Source of the DNA: GCA-2862585 sp049890295
GTDB lineage: Bacteria; Bacteroidota; Bacteroidia; Flavobacteriales; UBA7312
DNA: 64,000 nt
Assembly (NCBI GenBank): GCA_049890295.1
Contig: JBMHBP010000018.1
Coordinates: 12,573 to 76,572, forward strand
Direction of reading: 5' to 3'
The notes beneath the pieces are model-generated. The model saw only the letters and a list, made by a program, of their open reading frames with translations. It was not told where the DNA came from and did not search any database. Shown here piece by piece: positions 26,091 to 34,136 of this stretch; position 1 is the stretch's first letter; each line of letters opens with the position of its first letter. The position numbers and the translations under genes were made by a program.

Positions 26091-27206
26091 TTATTTAAAG
26101 GGATGTCTCTGCACCCATCGTTTTGGTTTTATATTTTGTAGAATAGGTTTTAACAGATATCTTACCACTGGGCTTTTTATATAAATATAGATGAAGGATC
26201 GCTTAGGTTCAGCCCCAACGTTACTTTTAAATTCGGCGGCAGTTCGCCCAAATACAATTGCTTTTTTCTGTAACGCAATACCGTGTTTTATACTTTCGAT
26301 GAGTATGCGTTCGTATAAACTATAAGCTTTACTGAATTCATAGTCTAAGCCAATAAAATAGGAGTAAAGGGTGTTTTTATCTTCAATTTCGGATGAAAAG
26401 CCAATCATTTTTTCCTTTAAGAAATAACCATATACTTTACATTTTGGAAAGTCAAGCTCAATCAATTGTTGGAAAGTGTTGGTGTTGAAGGTAATCGCTC
26501 CAAAGGAGGACCTCCCTTGAACATTAAAAAATAGTTCTTGAATGGTTGTTTTGTATGTTTTCAAATCGCTCTTTGACAGTAGTCTAATATCAATTTCTTG
26601 ACTTTTTTTCATGACCACCTTTTGTCGTACTCGATATTTCTTTTTTAACGATTGGGTGTAATCACTAATCGTTTTCCACATAGGATTAATAGGTAGTACC
26701 ATATCTTCCTCCACTTCAACTTTTATCATATTAGGGATTACTGATATAGGGTTTTCTATTTTTAAAGTAGAGAAAAAATGATCGGGGATGATAAATTTGT
26801 TTATGTTTCGTTCCTGGCTAATTTTTTCTATTAAGGAAACTATCACTTCTTCTTTCGAACTTAACATTTTAGCGCTTACGTTTTGAATATTTGTTATCAG
26901 CCCATTGCCTAGTCCAACAACTCTTATTTTTAGTAAACTCATGATGAAACTAATGATACCTCTACCTAACTTATTCCTTTTTTGATAAGTGATTATCCTA
27001 TTACCATTTAAACCAAACTCTTGTGCATAACCAGCTAGTCGGTTGGTTTTATTGTCTAGCAGATAGAATAAGTGTGTTACGTTTTCTTGATGCGATTGTT
27101 CAAAGGCTTGTTTAAACGAAAGCCAAAGGAAAGGGTTTTCATTTACAATAGTATTCCATTGTTTTGCATCAATAGATTCGGATTTAGTATATAGCTTGAC
27201 CACCAA
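26091..27206 (-). CDS. FemAB/GNAT-like acyltransferase-fold protein
   Basis: 371 residues without signal peptide. The start region (WNTIVNENPFLWLSFKQAFEQ) and the C-terminal half (CKVYGYFLKEKMIGFSSEIEDK, YSLYERILIESIKHGIA, VFGRTAAEFKSNVGAEP) resemble the GNAT fold of FemAB-like peptidoglycan or glycolipid acyl/aminoacyl transferases. Acceptor and donor are unknown. The longest frame begins at a TTG (27206) with a GTG immediately following (27203); a -7 box TATTTTTG at 27228-27235 supports a start here. Lying 46 bases before neuA, it may modify the same surface glycan; that is inference. Confidence 0.6.
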   Translation of the reverse strand: MVVKLYTKSESIDAKQWNTIVNENPFLWLSFKQAFEQSHQENVTHLFYLLDNKTNRLAGYAQEFGLNGNRIITYQKRNKLGRGIISFIMSLLKIRVVGLGNGLITNIQNVSAKMLSSKEEVIVSLIEKISQERNINKFIIPDHFFSTLKIENPISVIPNMIKVEVEEDMVLPINPMWKTISDYTQSLKKKYRVRQKVVMKKSQEIDIRLLSKSDLKTYKTTIQELFFNVQGRSSFGAITFNTNTFQQLIELDFPKCKVYGYFLKEKMIGFSSEIEDKNTLYSYFIGLDYEFSKAYSLYERILIESIKHGIALQKKAIVFGRTAAEFKSNVGAEPKRSFIYIYIKSPVVRYLLKPILQNIKPKRWVQRHPFK

Positions 27207-27255
27207 ATAGTGAAATTAATTTCGGCACAAAAATAGACTTTATTTTAAGCTAATT

Positions 27256-28509
27256 TTATAGAAAAACAGTTAGAGCATCTTCGATACGTGTGGAGTAGCA
27301 AGGTGACAACTGCTCTTGTTTCATACGCCATTTCCGTTGACTGCCTTGTATGGCTAAACGAACTTTTTCTCGACCCACACGATCATTGATACTATCTAAG
27401 GCCGTCATTATAGCTTGTTGTTTTTTACGATCTACATGGTCGAATAAGCTCAGTTGCTGTTGTTTTTGGGGAACGATATCGCCAATAATAACGCCTGCTT
27501 TCTTATAGCGATAATTAGGGCGATATATTTTATTAAGGGCCTGTATTGCTAAGCGAACAACCTCCATAGAGTCGTTGGTTGGAGTATCTAATGTTATAGA
27601 CGTAACCCCTTTGTATTGTTTGTCGCTTGGTTTAAACGGATTAGTATGAATGAATACGCTAACTCGTGTTGTACAGCTTTTTTGTTTGCGAAGTTTATAA
27701 GCACAGTTACTAGCATAATTACTAACAGCCTCTTTCAGTTCATCAATAGTAGTTATACTTTTACTAAAAGAACGAGAAGTACAAATATTCTTTTTTCGAC
27801 TAGCATTTTGTTCAATAGGAAAACAAGGTGTCCCTTTAAGCTCCTTAACCATTCTTAGTCCTACCACTGATAAGCGTCGCTTAATCCAGCTATCATCAGC
27901 ACGACATAAATCATATGCACTATTAATCCCCATGTTTTTCAACATACGCCCATGGCGTCGCCCTACACCCCACAACTCTTCTACTGGCAACCATTTTAGA
28001 GCACGGTCGATAAGAGCGGGTTCTTGCAAGACAAACACACCTGACGAGGTATATTTTTTAGCAATCAGTCCAGCCACTTTACACAGGGTTTTGGTGGGAG
28101 CAATACCAATAGAAATTGGAATACCGGTATACTGTTTGACTTTTTGTTTTAGAGCGATTCCTTTTTCTAAAGGGCTACCTTCTCCTGAAAAATCCATAAA
28201 GGCTTCATCAATAGAATATACCTCCATAGCTTTCACCTCTTGCTGAATAGTACTCATGACTCGCTTTGATAAATCGCCATATAATGTAAAGTTGGATGAA
28301 AATAGTTGAATATCGTACTGTTTTATCAGCTTTTTTAGCTGAAATACGGGTACCCCCATTTTTATCCCTAGAGCTTTAGCTTGGTTGCTACGAGCAATTA
28401 CGCAGCCATCATTATTAGAGAGTACCAGAATAGGCTTGCCTTCCAGTTTAGGCTGAAAGACACGCTCACAAGAAGCATAGAAATTATTACAATCAGCGAG
28501 TGCTAGCAT
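27256..28509 (-). CDS. umuC: DNA polymerase V catalytic subunit UmuC (Y-family)
   Basis: Translesion polymerase of 417 residues. The palm motifs are LADCNNFYASCERVF (catalytic Asp), VYSIDEAFMDFSG (SIDE catalytic acids) and the steric-gate region FYASCE; the helix-hairpin-helix part WGVGRRHGRMLKNMGI and the little-finger domain follow. The C-terminal DUF4113 stretch ending RWRMKQEQLSPCYST (normally MSP-x-YTT) is complete. The start overlaps umuD by 17 bases. DNA-damage induction is expected from the family, but I could not identify a LexA site. Confidence 0.95.
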   Translation of the reverse strand: MLALADCNNFYASCERVFQPKLEGKPILVLSNNDGCVIARSNQAKALGIKMGVPVFQLKKLIKQYDIQLFSSNFTLYGDLSKRVMSTIQQEVKAMEVYSIDEAFMDFSGEGSPLEKGIALKQKVKQYTGIPISIGIAPTKTLCKVAGLIAKKYTSSGVFVLQEPALIDRALKWLPVEELWGVGRRHGRMLKNMGINSAYDLCRADDSWIKRRLSVVGLRMVKELKGTPCFPIEQNASRKKNICTSRSFSKSITTIDELKEAVSNYASNCAYKLRKQKSCTTRVSVFIHTNPFKPSDKQYKGVTSITLDTPTNDSMEVVRLAIQALNKIYRPNYRYKKAGVIIGDIVPQKQQQLSLFDHVDRKKQQAIMTALDSINDRVGREKVRLAIQGSQRKWRMKQEQLSPCYSTRIEDALTVFL

Positions 28510-28957
28510 TGGCCTTGTGTATAATAAAAGTCACTACACCCCAAACTTGAAAGTCCATTTCTTGTGTGATTTTTACCGGCCGATAATTATCATTGGCAGG
28601 AATGAGGAATAGCTCATTGTCATTTTTCTTTATACGCTTTACTGTAAATTCTCCATTTACAACCGCTAGTACTATGTCGTTATTTTTTGGTGTCAACGCT
28701 CTATCAACGACCATTACATCATGACTTTGTATACCAGCATCTATCATTGAATCCCCAACGGCACGTACACAAAAAGTAGCTGAAGGATGCTGAACCAAGT
28801 AGTCGTGTAGGTTGAGATCCATGTCTAAATAATCATCGGCAGGGGACGGAAAGCCTGCAGGAACAGTGTCACCATACAACGGAACATCGTTCAAATCAAC
28901 ATCTTCAATAGTATAAAATTGAAGCTTTTTATCTGTATTAAGGTATTTAAACTTCAC
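28493..28957 (-). CDS. umuD: UmuD, self-cleaving SOS mutagenesis protein
   Basis: 154 residues of the LexA/UmuD S24 protease family. The predicted autocleavage site is Ala-Gly in VPAGFPSPADDY (about residues 32-43), the nucleophile serine is in RAVGDSMIDAGI and the general-base lysine in EFTVKRIKK. The processed form partners with UmuC. It lies divergent from proteorhodopsin, with 186 bases between starts. Confidence 0.95.
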   Translation of the reverse strand: MKFKYLNTDKKLQFYTIEDVDLNDVPLYGDTVPAGFPSPADDYLDMDLNLHDYLVQHPSATFCVRAVGDSMIDAGIQSHDVMVVDRALTPKNNDIVLAVVNGEFTVKRIKKNDNELFLIPANDNYRPVKITQEMDFQVWGVVTFIIHKANASTR

Positions 28958-29083
28958 TTGTTAGGGTTATGAAAGCATAAAATTAACTCAAAAAAACACT
29001 AAAAATAGCCTTTGGCATATTTTTTTTATTTCACTAATTACTAGAAGAAATAGAAAAAAATAATGGAATGTATAGACAATTAA

Positions 29084-29115
29084 TTGAAAAGTTATACAAA
29101 AATTATATATGTTTG
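29084..29115 (+). promoter_or_regulatory. Proteorhodopsin promoter (-33 TTG, -7 TATGTTTG)
   Basis: TTG at 29084-29086 and TATGTTTG at 29108-29115 are separated by 21 bases, a good Bacteroidota promoter. The leader to the ATG at 29144 is about 20 to 25 bases and A-rich (TATTAAAAATAACAAGTT), as preferred for translation initiation in this phylum. Confidence 0.65.
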
Positions 29116-29143
29116 TACCACTAACTATTAAAAATAACAAGTT

Positions 29144-29872
29144 ATGCTATTAGAAATTCAAGCGATGAGTCCAACTGATTATGTTGGCTTTACGTTTTTC
29201 ATCGGCTACATGGCTATGTTTGCCGCATCAGTATTTTTCTTCGTCGAAAGAGGAAGTGTAAATGATAAGTGGAAACTATCATTATTAATCTCAGGTTTAA
29301 TTACGGGTATTGCAGCAGTTCACTACTTCTACATGCGTGATTATTACCTAGCAACTGGGGATAACCCAACATTTTTTAGATATGTAGACTGGACATTGAC
29401 AGTTCCATTAATGTGTGTAGAGTTTTATCTACTAACAAGAGCTGCTGGAGCAACCAAGAGTCTATTATGGAAATTAATCATTGCTTCTGTATGGATGCTA
29501 GTAGCCGGTTATATCGGTGAGTCATTTAACCCAGAAGGTGGTGATACTGCACATTCAGTAACATGGGGTGTATTATCAACTATTGGTTATATCTACATAT
29601 TGTACGCAGCTTGGTTTGGTGAAGTAGCACAGTTGGCTGAAAAGAGTGAATCTGAAGTAGTCAAAAAAGGTGTACGTACACTAGCTTGGTTTGTATTAGT
29701 CGGATGGGCAATCTATCCAATTGGATACATGTGTATGGATGGTGGATGGTTAAACACAGCATTAGGCTGGGGATCTGAGAATGTAGATCTTTGGTATAAC
29801 ATTGCTGATGCTATCAACAAAATTGGTTTTGGTTTAGTGGTATATAATATAGCTGTCACAGAATCAAAATAA
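29144..29872 (+). CDS. Proteorhodopsin, green-tuned light-driven proton pump
   Basis: Seven-helix microbial rhodopsin, 242 residues, inner membrane. Helix C has Asp82, Thr86 and Glu93 in RYVDWTLTVPLMCVEFYLL, the DTE set of outward proton pumps (acceptor Asp, donor Glu). The spectral-tuning position (105 in GPR) is Met90, the flavobacterial variant associated with green absorption. His60 fits the His-Asp counter-ion pair. The retinal Schiff-base lysine is Lys226 in ADAINKIGFGLVVYN, with Asp222 near it. A terminator hairpin follows, then blh for retinal supply. Confidence 0.96.
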   Translation: MLLEIQAMSPTDYVGFTFFIGYMAMFAASVFFFVERGSVNDKWKLSLLISGLITGIAAVHYFYMRDYYLATGDNPTFFRYVDWTLTVPLMCVEFYLLTRAAGATKSLLWKLIIASVWMLVAGYIGESFNPEGGDTAHSVTWGVLSTIGYIYILYAAWFGEVAQLAEKSESEVVKKGVRTLAWFVLVGWAIYPIGYMCMDGGWLNTALGWGSENVDLWYNIADAINKIGFGLVVYNIAVTESK

Positions 29873-29893
29873 TCGTCAATCTATTTTTTGGTT

Positions 29894-29938
29894 AATAAAA
29901 GCAGGCTGGATATCAATTCGGCCTGCTTTTATTTTATA
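29894..29938 (+). terminator. Intrinsic terminator/attenuator between proteorhodopsin and blh
   Basis: AATAAAAGCAGGC (29894-29906) is perfectly complementary to GCCTGCTTTTATT (29921-29933) over 13 bp with a 14-base loop, followed by TTATAAC. It lies 21 bases after the rhodopsin stop. The longer blh reading frame from 29888 would begin inside this stem, so that start is rejected. Confidence 0.75.
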
Positions 29939-29947
29939 ACAAAACAG

Positions 29948-30847
29948 ATGAACCGCTTTACATTTATATTTCTGACTTGTATTTATGCTTTATTCTTAGT
30001 TTATCAAGCATTTATAGAAATACCTTTAGAGCATCAGCTAATTGCGGCATCATTATTTATTTTATTATTTGGTATTCCACATGGTGCAATTGATCATGTA
30101 TTATTTTTTCGCAAAAGAAAAATGTCAACCTTAAAGTTTTATACATTATATCTCGGCCTTATTGTCTGTTTTGTTGGCTTATGGTTCTGGCAACCCTTAA
30201 TGAGTTTTGTGTTGTTTTTACTATTATCTGCCTACCATTTTGGAGAATCTCAACTGGTTGATATTAAGCAATTACGGCTAAGGAATAAACCATTAATATA
30301 TTTCAACTGGGGCATGGCATTGCTAGCCACTTTGATGTATTATAATATTAGCGAACTGAAGGAAATAACTACCATTTTTCAGGATACAGTGAGCTTCAAT
30401 TCTATTTATAATGAACGGCTCATGTTTTGGTTTTTTCTATTTACTAATATATTGAATATCGCGACTTTATCTTTTCTTTTTTATACCAATAAACTGACTA
30501 GTCGCCGGTTTTCTTCAGAACTATTTTTGATAGCCTTAATACATTTGACCTTTTTCTTATTCCCTTTTATAATTGGCTTCTCGCTCTATTTTGTGGTACT
30601 ACATTCTATTGTAGTAATGCACCAAGAATATATGTTCTTTAAATCCGAAAATGAGTCATTTTCTGTTTTTGAATTTATAAAGCTTCTATTGCCTTACTCA
30701 GTATTAAGTATCGTCTTTACAGCATTATTACTTTCATTGTCTTACTGGGGGATAATTAATATTTCCGTCCCTTTCTTGGCAATAATAATAATCTCAGTCA
30801 TCACTCTACCACATGCTATTGTAATGACTATATTTTACAGTAAGTAA
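29948..30847 (+). CDS. blh: Beta-carotene 15,15'-dioxygenase, Brp/Blh family
   Basis: Cleaves beta-carotene into two retinals, supplying the rhodopsin chromophore. The membrane protein has about seven to eight hydrophobic helices in 299 residues. Conserved histidines likely binding iron are seen in FGIPHGAIDHVLFF, SAYHFGESQL, LHSIVVMHQEYMFF and ITLPHAIVMTIFY. The ATG at 29948 is chosen because the upstream frame overlaps the terminator hairpin. Being 75 bases after the rhodopsin stop, it probably relies on read-through; I see no clear TAnnTTTG box of its own. Confidence 0.92.
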   Translation: MNRFTFIFLTCIYALFLVYQAFIEIPLEHQLIAASLFILLFGIPHGAIDHVLFFRKRKMSTLKFYTLYLGLIVCFVGLWFWQPLMSFVLFLLLSAYHFGESQLVDIKQLRLRNKPLIYFNWGMALLATLMYYNISELKEITTIFQDTVSFNSIYNERLMFWFFLFTNILNIATLSFLFYTNKLTSRRFSSELFLIALIHLTFFLFPFIIGFSLYFVVLHSIVVMHQEYMFFKSENESFSVFEFIKLLLPYSVLSIVFTALLLSLSYWGIINISVPFLAIIIISVITLPHAIVMTIFYSK

Positions 30848-30851
30848 ATAG

Positions 30852-31100
30852 TTACTTGTCAAGATGACGACTTAGGACTTTCTCTAGCTTTCTATCGCTG
30901 GTACCTCCCCAGTGTTCTATTACTTCGCCTTCGTTGTAGAGGTAGAAGTAAGGAAAATACGGGGGTCTAATTTCTTCAGGCATATCTTCTTGCATGATGT
31001 GTCTGAATCCTAAAGATCGCTTTTCGGCTTCTTTTTTAACGATTGGCTCAAAGGTTTTGCAGGGACCACACCCCTCTTTTTTTATCATTACAATTTCCAT
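30852..31100 (-). CDS. Small thioredoxin-fold protein
   Basis: 82 residues with the redox motif CGPC at residues about 11-14 (MIKKEGCGPCKTFEPI) and a conserved cis-proline region (RPPYFPYFYLYNEG). No signal peptide, so cytoplasmic. A thioredoxin-like disulfide reductase or glutaredoxin-like role is inferred. It ends five bases from blh in a convergent arrangement and is transcribed in the same direction as the Fur-family gene upstream of it. Confidence 0.8.
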   Translation of the reverse strand: MEIVMIKKEGCGPCKTFEPIVKKEAEKRSLGFRHIMQEDMPEEIRPPYFPYFYLYNEGEVIEHWGGTSDRKLEKVLSRHLDK

Positions 31101-31159
31101 AATATACCGTATTTAATTTGAAAAAACAGTTGGTACAAAAATACGAAATAGTAATCTAT

Positions 31160-31540
31160 TTATTGGCAATTTTTACAAAGACCAAAAACGTTTAACTCAG
31201 TTTTCTTAATCCTAAAACCATCTAAGTTAACAGGCATAACAGCAGATTCAATACAGAGCGTGTCTTCACAGTCAGAGCAGTGAAAGTGAAAGTGTTCATG
31301 ATGGTGCCCTGAATCATTGCAGGCCTCCTTACATAATGCATATTTTTTGTCGTGAGGCAAAATAATTTCGTGTAGAATACCTTTACTTACAAATAATTTT
31401 AATGTTCTGTAGAGTGTTATTCTATCATACTCACCCAGCTTTTGCTCTATTTCCTTACTATTTTGAGCAGCAGATTTTTGATTAAAGGTATCTAGAACAC
31501 GCTGACGAAATGGAGTTATTCTAACATTAGCACTTTTCAT
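31160..31540 (-). CDS. Fur-family metal-responsive repressor, Zur-like
   Basis: 126 residues. The winged helix (ITPFRQRVLDTFNQK, DRITLYRTLKLFVSKGIL) is followed by a metal-sensing part rich in His and Cys: HHHEHFHFHCSDCEDTLC and a C-terminal CKNC. The two CxxC pairs make the structural zinc site, and the His cluster fits a regulatory zinc or iron site. It is divergent from a TonB receptor whose promoter is covered by a perfect 8-3-8 palindrome, so it likely represses that unit and itself. Zinc rather than iron is inference. Confidence 0.82.
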   Translation of the reverse strand: MKSANVRITPFRQRVLDTFNQKSAAQNSKEIEQKLGEYDRITLYRTLKLFVSKGILHEIILPHDKKYALCKEACNDSGHHHEHFHFHCSDCEDTLCIESAVMPVNLDGFRIKKTELNVFGLCKNCQ

Positions 31541-31564
31541 AGTATAAAGATAATTAAAATAGAC

Positions 31565-31572
31565 TATATTTG
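31565..31572 (+). promoter_or_regulatory. Promoter -7 box of the TonB receptor gene
   Basis: TATATTTG matches TAnnTTTG. Its last four bases (31569-31572) are inside the inverted repeat at 31569-31587, so a bound repressor would block transcription. Confidence 0.6.
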
Positions 31573-31587
31573 CAACATTGTTGCAAA
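31569..31587. promoter_or_regulatory. Putative Zur/Fur-type operator, perfect 8-3-8 palindrome
   Basis: TTTGCAAC-ATT-GTTGCAAA is a perfect inverted repeat, similar in half-site (TGCAAC/GTTGCA) to Zur- and related Fur-family boxes. It covers the -7 box and start site of the TonB receptor gene and lies 29 bases upstream of the divergent Fur-family gene start (31540), whose own -7-like box TATCTTTA is at 31545-31552. Confidence 0.65.
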
Positions 31588-31592
31588 AAAAT

Positions 31593-33779
31593 ATGGGTAG
31601 ACTTTTATTATTTTTTCTTTTACCTTCTTACACTATAGCTCAAACGCTTGGTATTGTTACAAACGAAAACAATCAGCCATTAAGCGGGGTTGAAGTTATA
31701 ATTATGTCAACAGCAACACAAGTTGAAACGGACGATAAGGGAACATTCTCAATTGATAATAGTACCCCAAAGCGGTCGGTACTATACTTCAGTAAAGAGG
31801 GTTATAAAAGTCAAACTATACCATTTGTAGCTAATGATAAATTCGAAATAACACTTTCAGAACTACACGTCAACATAGATGAAGTTGAGGTTTCTTCTAT
31901 AAACAATAAACTATCATCTAATCAGACATTAAATATACAATCTAAAAAAATGACTCAATTAAATGCGAGTTCATTTAACTTGGTTGAAAGCTTATCTAAA
32001 ATTAGTGGTGTTGAGCAACAAACTACTGGTAATGGCATTCAAAAGGTAGTGGTTAGAGGGTTGTCTGGAACCCGAGTAGTGACCTTGATGAATGGCACAA
32101 GAATAGAAAACCAACAATGGGGTACTGATCACGGTATTGGCGTAACTGACCTTGGCATAGGTAAAGTAGAACTAGTTAAAGGTCCAGCCTCAATTATTTT
32201 TGGTGCTGACGCTCTAGGGGGAGCACTCTATTTATCGGACGAAAGCTTTAACAATAACAAACCGTTAGAAACCAAAATAATCACTCAATTTGAGTCAGCT
32301 TCAATGCTTATAAACAATCAAATTGGTCTGAAGTGGTCTAATAAAGCTATAAAAAACAATACACTAATCGAATATGGTTCGGTGGCTGACTATAGACTGC
32401 CTGATAAAACCTATTTATTTAATTCCCGTTATTCACAAATGGCCTTTAAGACAGCCTTAGGTTACAATACTGACAAATGGGTGATGAATTTGCGGTACCA
32501 ATACAACCAAAATACAATGGGAATTCCTGCTCATTCTCACGATACAGAGCCAACGTTAGACCAGCTCACCTCCAGTTCTCAAAATAGATATCCTACTCGG
32601 CCAACTCAATTTAACGCCCTTCATTTATTAAATATTGAGAATAGCATATATTTTTCTAATAGTACACTAAAAGTAATATTAGCTAACTCTAACAATCGAC
32701 TCGAAGAGTTTGAAGCATGGACTGTACCAGAAATAGACGTTTATTTAAATTCTTCTCAGCTAAATTTACTATACTCAAAACCTCTTTCTAAGTATCTAAA
32801 ATGGACAATAGGTTCACAGTCTGGATTACAGCTAAACCTAAATCAACCCGCCAGAACACAACTCATTGCTAATACTAAAACTACCGATTTAGGCCTTTAT
32901 TCCTTGTTAGAATACAGTTCAAAAAGTCACCTTTCTTCACAAATTGCTATCAGAATAGATAACCGAAAAATAGACTTACAAGACGGTTCCTTTTCTAAGG
33001 ATTACAAGGCCATTAGCTTATCGTTAGGTTTAGCTAAGCAATGGGAAGAACATCATGTGCGAATGAGTTATTCGTCAGCCTTCAGAACACCACATTTTTA
33101 TGAGCTATTAGCAAACGGTGTACACCATGCCACCAGAAGGTATGAAATTGGCGATAAAGATTTAAATATTGAAAAAGGTAATCAAATAGACTTTAGTTAT
33201 GAGTGGACTGGCCACCATTTAGGTTTTATTATCAATCCTTTTTATCATTCCATCAGCGATTTCATTACTCTAAACCCTTTGGATAGTACTATAAAAAATG
33301 TACCCGTTTTCCGCTATGAACAACTCGATAATGTTGAATTGAAAGGGGTAGAGTTAAACATTCATTTCCACCCCCATTTTGCTCATCAATTACATTTTGA
33401 TATTGGGTTGAGTTTGTTGGAAGGAAAGTCAAAAGACGGCAACTTCTTATCCTATATGCCCGCCAATAATACACAATCAACAGTAAGGTATTTATTCAGT
33501 AAAAGACACAAAAAAATGCAATTAAAAACAGTATTCATGGAACACGCCTTTCACATGGCACAACAGAATACGGCTATAAACGAAAAGCCTAGTGAAGCTT
33601 ATCACTTAGTAGACGGTGGGTTGACTTTTTCATTTTATAAAAACCCTTTATTTAATTTAACACTTGGGGTTAAAAATATTTTCAATGAAAGTTATGTTCC
33701 CCACCTGTCAAATTTAAAACCCTACATTATTCCCAACCAGGGAAGATCATATTTTATTAAACTAATTACTAATCTTTAA
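31593..33779 (+). CDS. TonB-dependent outer membrane receptor, probable metal/metallophore uptake
   Basis: About 728 residues. Signal peptide to about residue 17 (LLPSYTIAQ), a carboxypeptidase-regulatory-like domain (about 18-100), plug domain (about 115-225: VESLSKISGVEQQTTGNGIQKVVVRG, VKGPASIIFGADALGG) and a 22-strand barrel ending in FIKLITNL. ATG at 31593 is chosen because the longer frame starts at a TTG inside the operator. The adjacent Zur-like regulator, operator and His/Cys-rich lipoprotein suggest zinc import, as for ZnuD-type receptors; this is inference. Confidence 0.88.
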   Translation: MGRLLLFFLLPSYTIAQTLGIVTNENNQPLSGVEVIIMSTATQVETDDKGTFSIDNSTPKRSVLYFSKEGYKSQTIPFVANDKFEITLSELHVNIDEVEVSSINNKLSSNQTLNIQSKKMTQLNASSFNLVESLSKISGVEQQTTGNGIQKVVVRGLSGTRVVTLMNGTRIENQQWGTDHGIGVTDLGIGKVELVKGPASIIFGADALGGALYLSDESFNNNKPLETKIITQFESASMLINNQIGLKWSNKAIKNNTLIEYGSVADYRLPDKTYLFNSRYSQMAFKTALGYNTDKWVMNLRYQYNQNTMGIPAHSHDTEPTLDQLTSSSQNRYPTRPTQFNALHLLNIENSIYFSNSTLKVILANSNNRLEEFEAWTVPEIDVYLNSSQLNLLYSKPLSKYLKWTIGSQSGLQLNLNQPARTQLIANTKTTDLGLYSLLEYSSKSHLSSQIAIRIDNRKIDLQDGSFSKDYKAISLSLGLAKQWEEHHVRMSYSSAFRTPHFYELLANGVHHATRRYEIGDKDLNIEKGNQIDFSYEWTGHHLGFIINPFYHSISDFITLNPLDSTIKNVPVFRYEQLDNVELKGVELNIHFHPHFAHQLHFDIGLSLLEGKSKDGNFLSYMPANNTQSTVRYLFSKRHKKMQLKTVFMEHAFHMAQQNTAINEKPSEAYHLVDGGLTFSFYKNPLFNLTLGVKNIFNESYVPHLSNLKPYIIPNQGRSYFIKLITNL

Positions 33780-33789
33780 ATTTATACAA

Positions 33790-34059
33790 ATGAAGAAATT
33801 ATCATTAATCTTATTTATTGGGGTACTATTTGCTTGTTCTGATAGTGACGAATGTCATGACTGCCATATTGCTTGGGAAAATGCTCAAGGTCAAGAGGTT
33901 GAAGTAGAATTAGGAGAGTTCTGCGGTGCCCAGCTTTCAGACTTGGAAAGTAATGGAGACACATTGGCTGAGCCAACCGTTGTTGGAATGGATACTGTAC
34001 CTGCCGGTTACTACCCTGGTTCGTCTATTCATTGCGAAGAGCACGATCACGCTCACTAA
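33790..34059 (+). CDS. Small metal-ligand-rich lipoprotein
   Basis: 89 residues. Lipoprotein signal ending LFAC (Cys16), then ECHDCH at about residues 21-26, a single Cys in GEFCGAQL and the C-terminal tail HCEEHDHAH. The density of His, Cys and acidic ligands suggests Zn2+ or similar metal binding at the outer membrane or periplasm. It starts ten bases after the TonB receptor stop and ends before a strong terminator, so it is the second gene of the putatively Zur-controlled transcript. No family recognised. Confidence 0.7.
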   Translation: MKKLSLILFIGVLFACSDSDECHDCHIAWENAQGQEVEVELGEFCGAQLSDLESNGDTLAEPTVVGMDTVPAGYYPGSSIHCEEHDHAH

Positions 34060-34075
34060 AATAAGTAACAATTTT

Positions 34076-34116
34076 AAAAAAGCTTATTCGTTTTGAATAA
34101 GCTTTTTTTTTTTTTA
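34076..34116 (+). terminator. Intrinsic terminator after the receptor/lipoprotein pair
   Basis: AAAAAGCTTATTC and GAATAAGCTTTTT pair perfectly around the loop GTTTT, followed by a long T run to 34115. It separates this unit from the beta-barrel gene at 34137. Confidence 0.8.
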
Positions 34117-34123
34117 AAAACCT

Positions 34124-34131
34124 TATTTTTG
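34124..34131 (+). promoter_or_regulatory. Promoter -7 box of the beta-barrel receptor gene
   Basis: TATTTTTG ends only five bases before the ATG at 34137, so transcription probably starts at the start codon (leaderless mRNA). Confidence 0.5.
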
Positions 34132-34136
34132 CACCC

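Noticed and set aside
29888..29947. N-terminal extension of Blh from TTG at 29888
   Set aside because: It overlaps the 13-bp terminator stem and has no family similarity; ATG 29948 begins a proper membrane helix.
31578..31592. TTG start of the TonB receptor at 31578
   Set aside because: The codon lies inside the operator and at the predicted transcription start; ATG 31593 gives a normal signal peptide.
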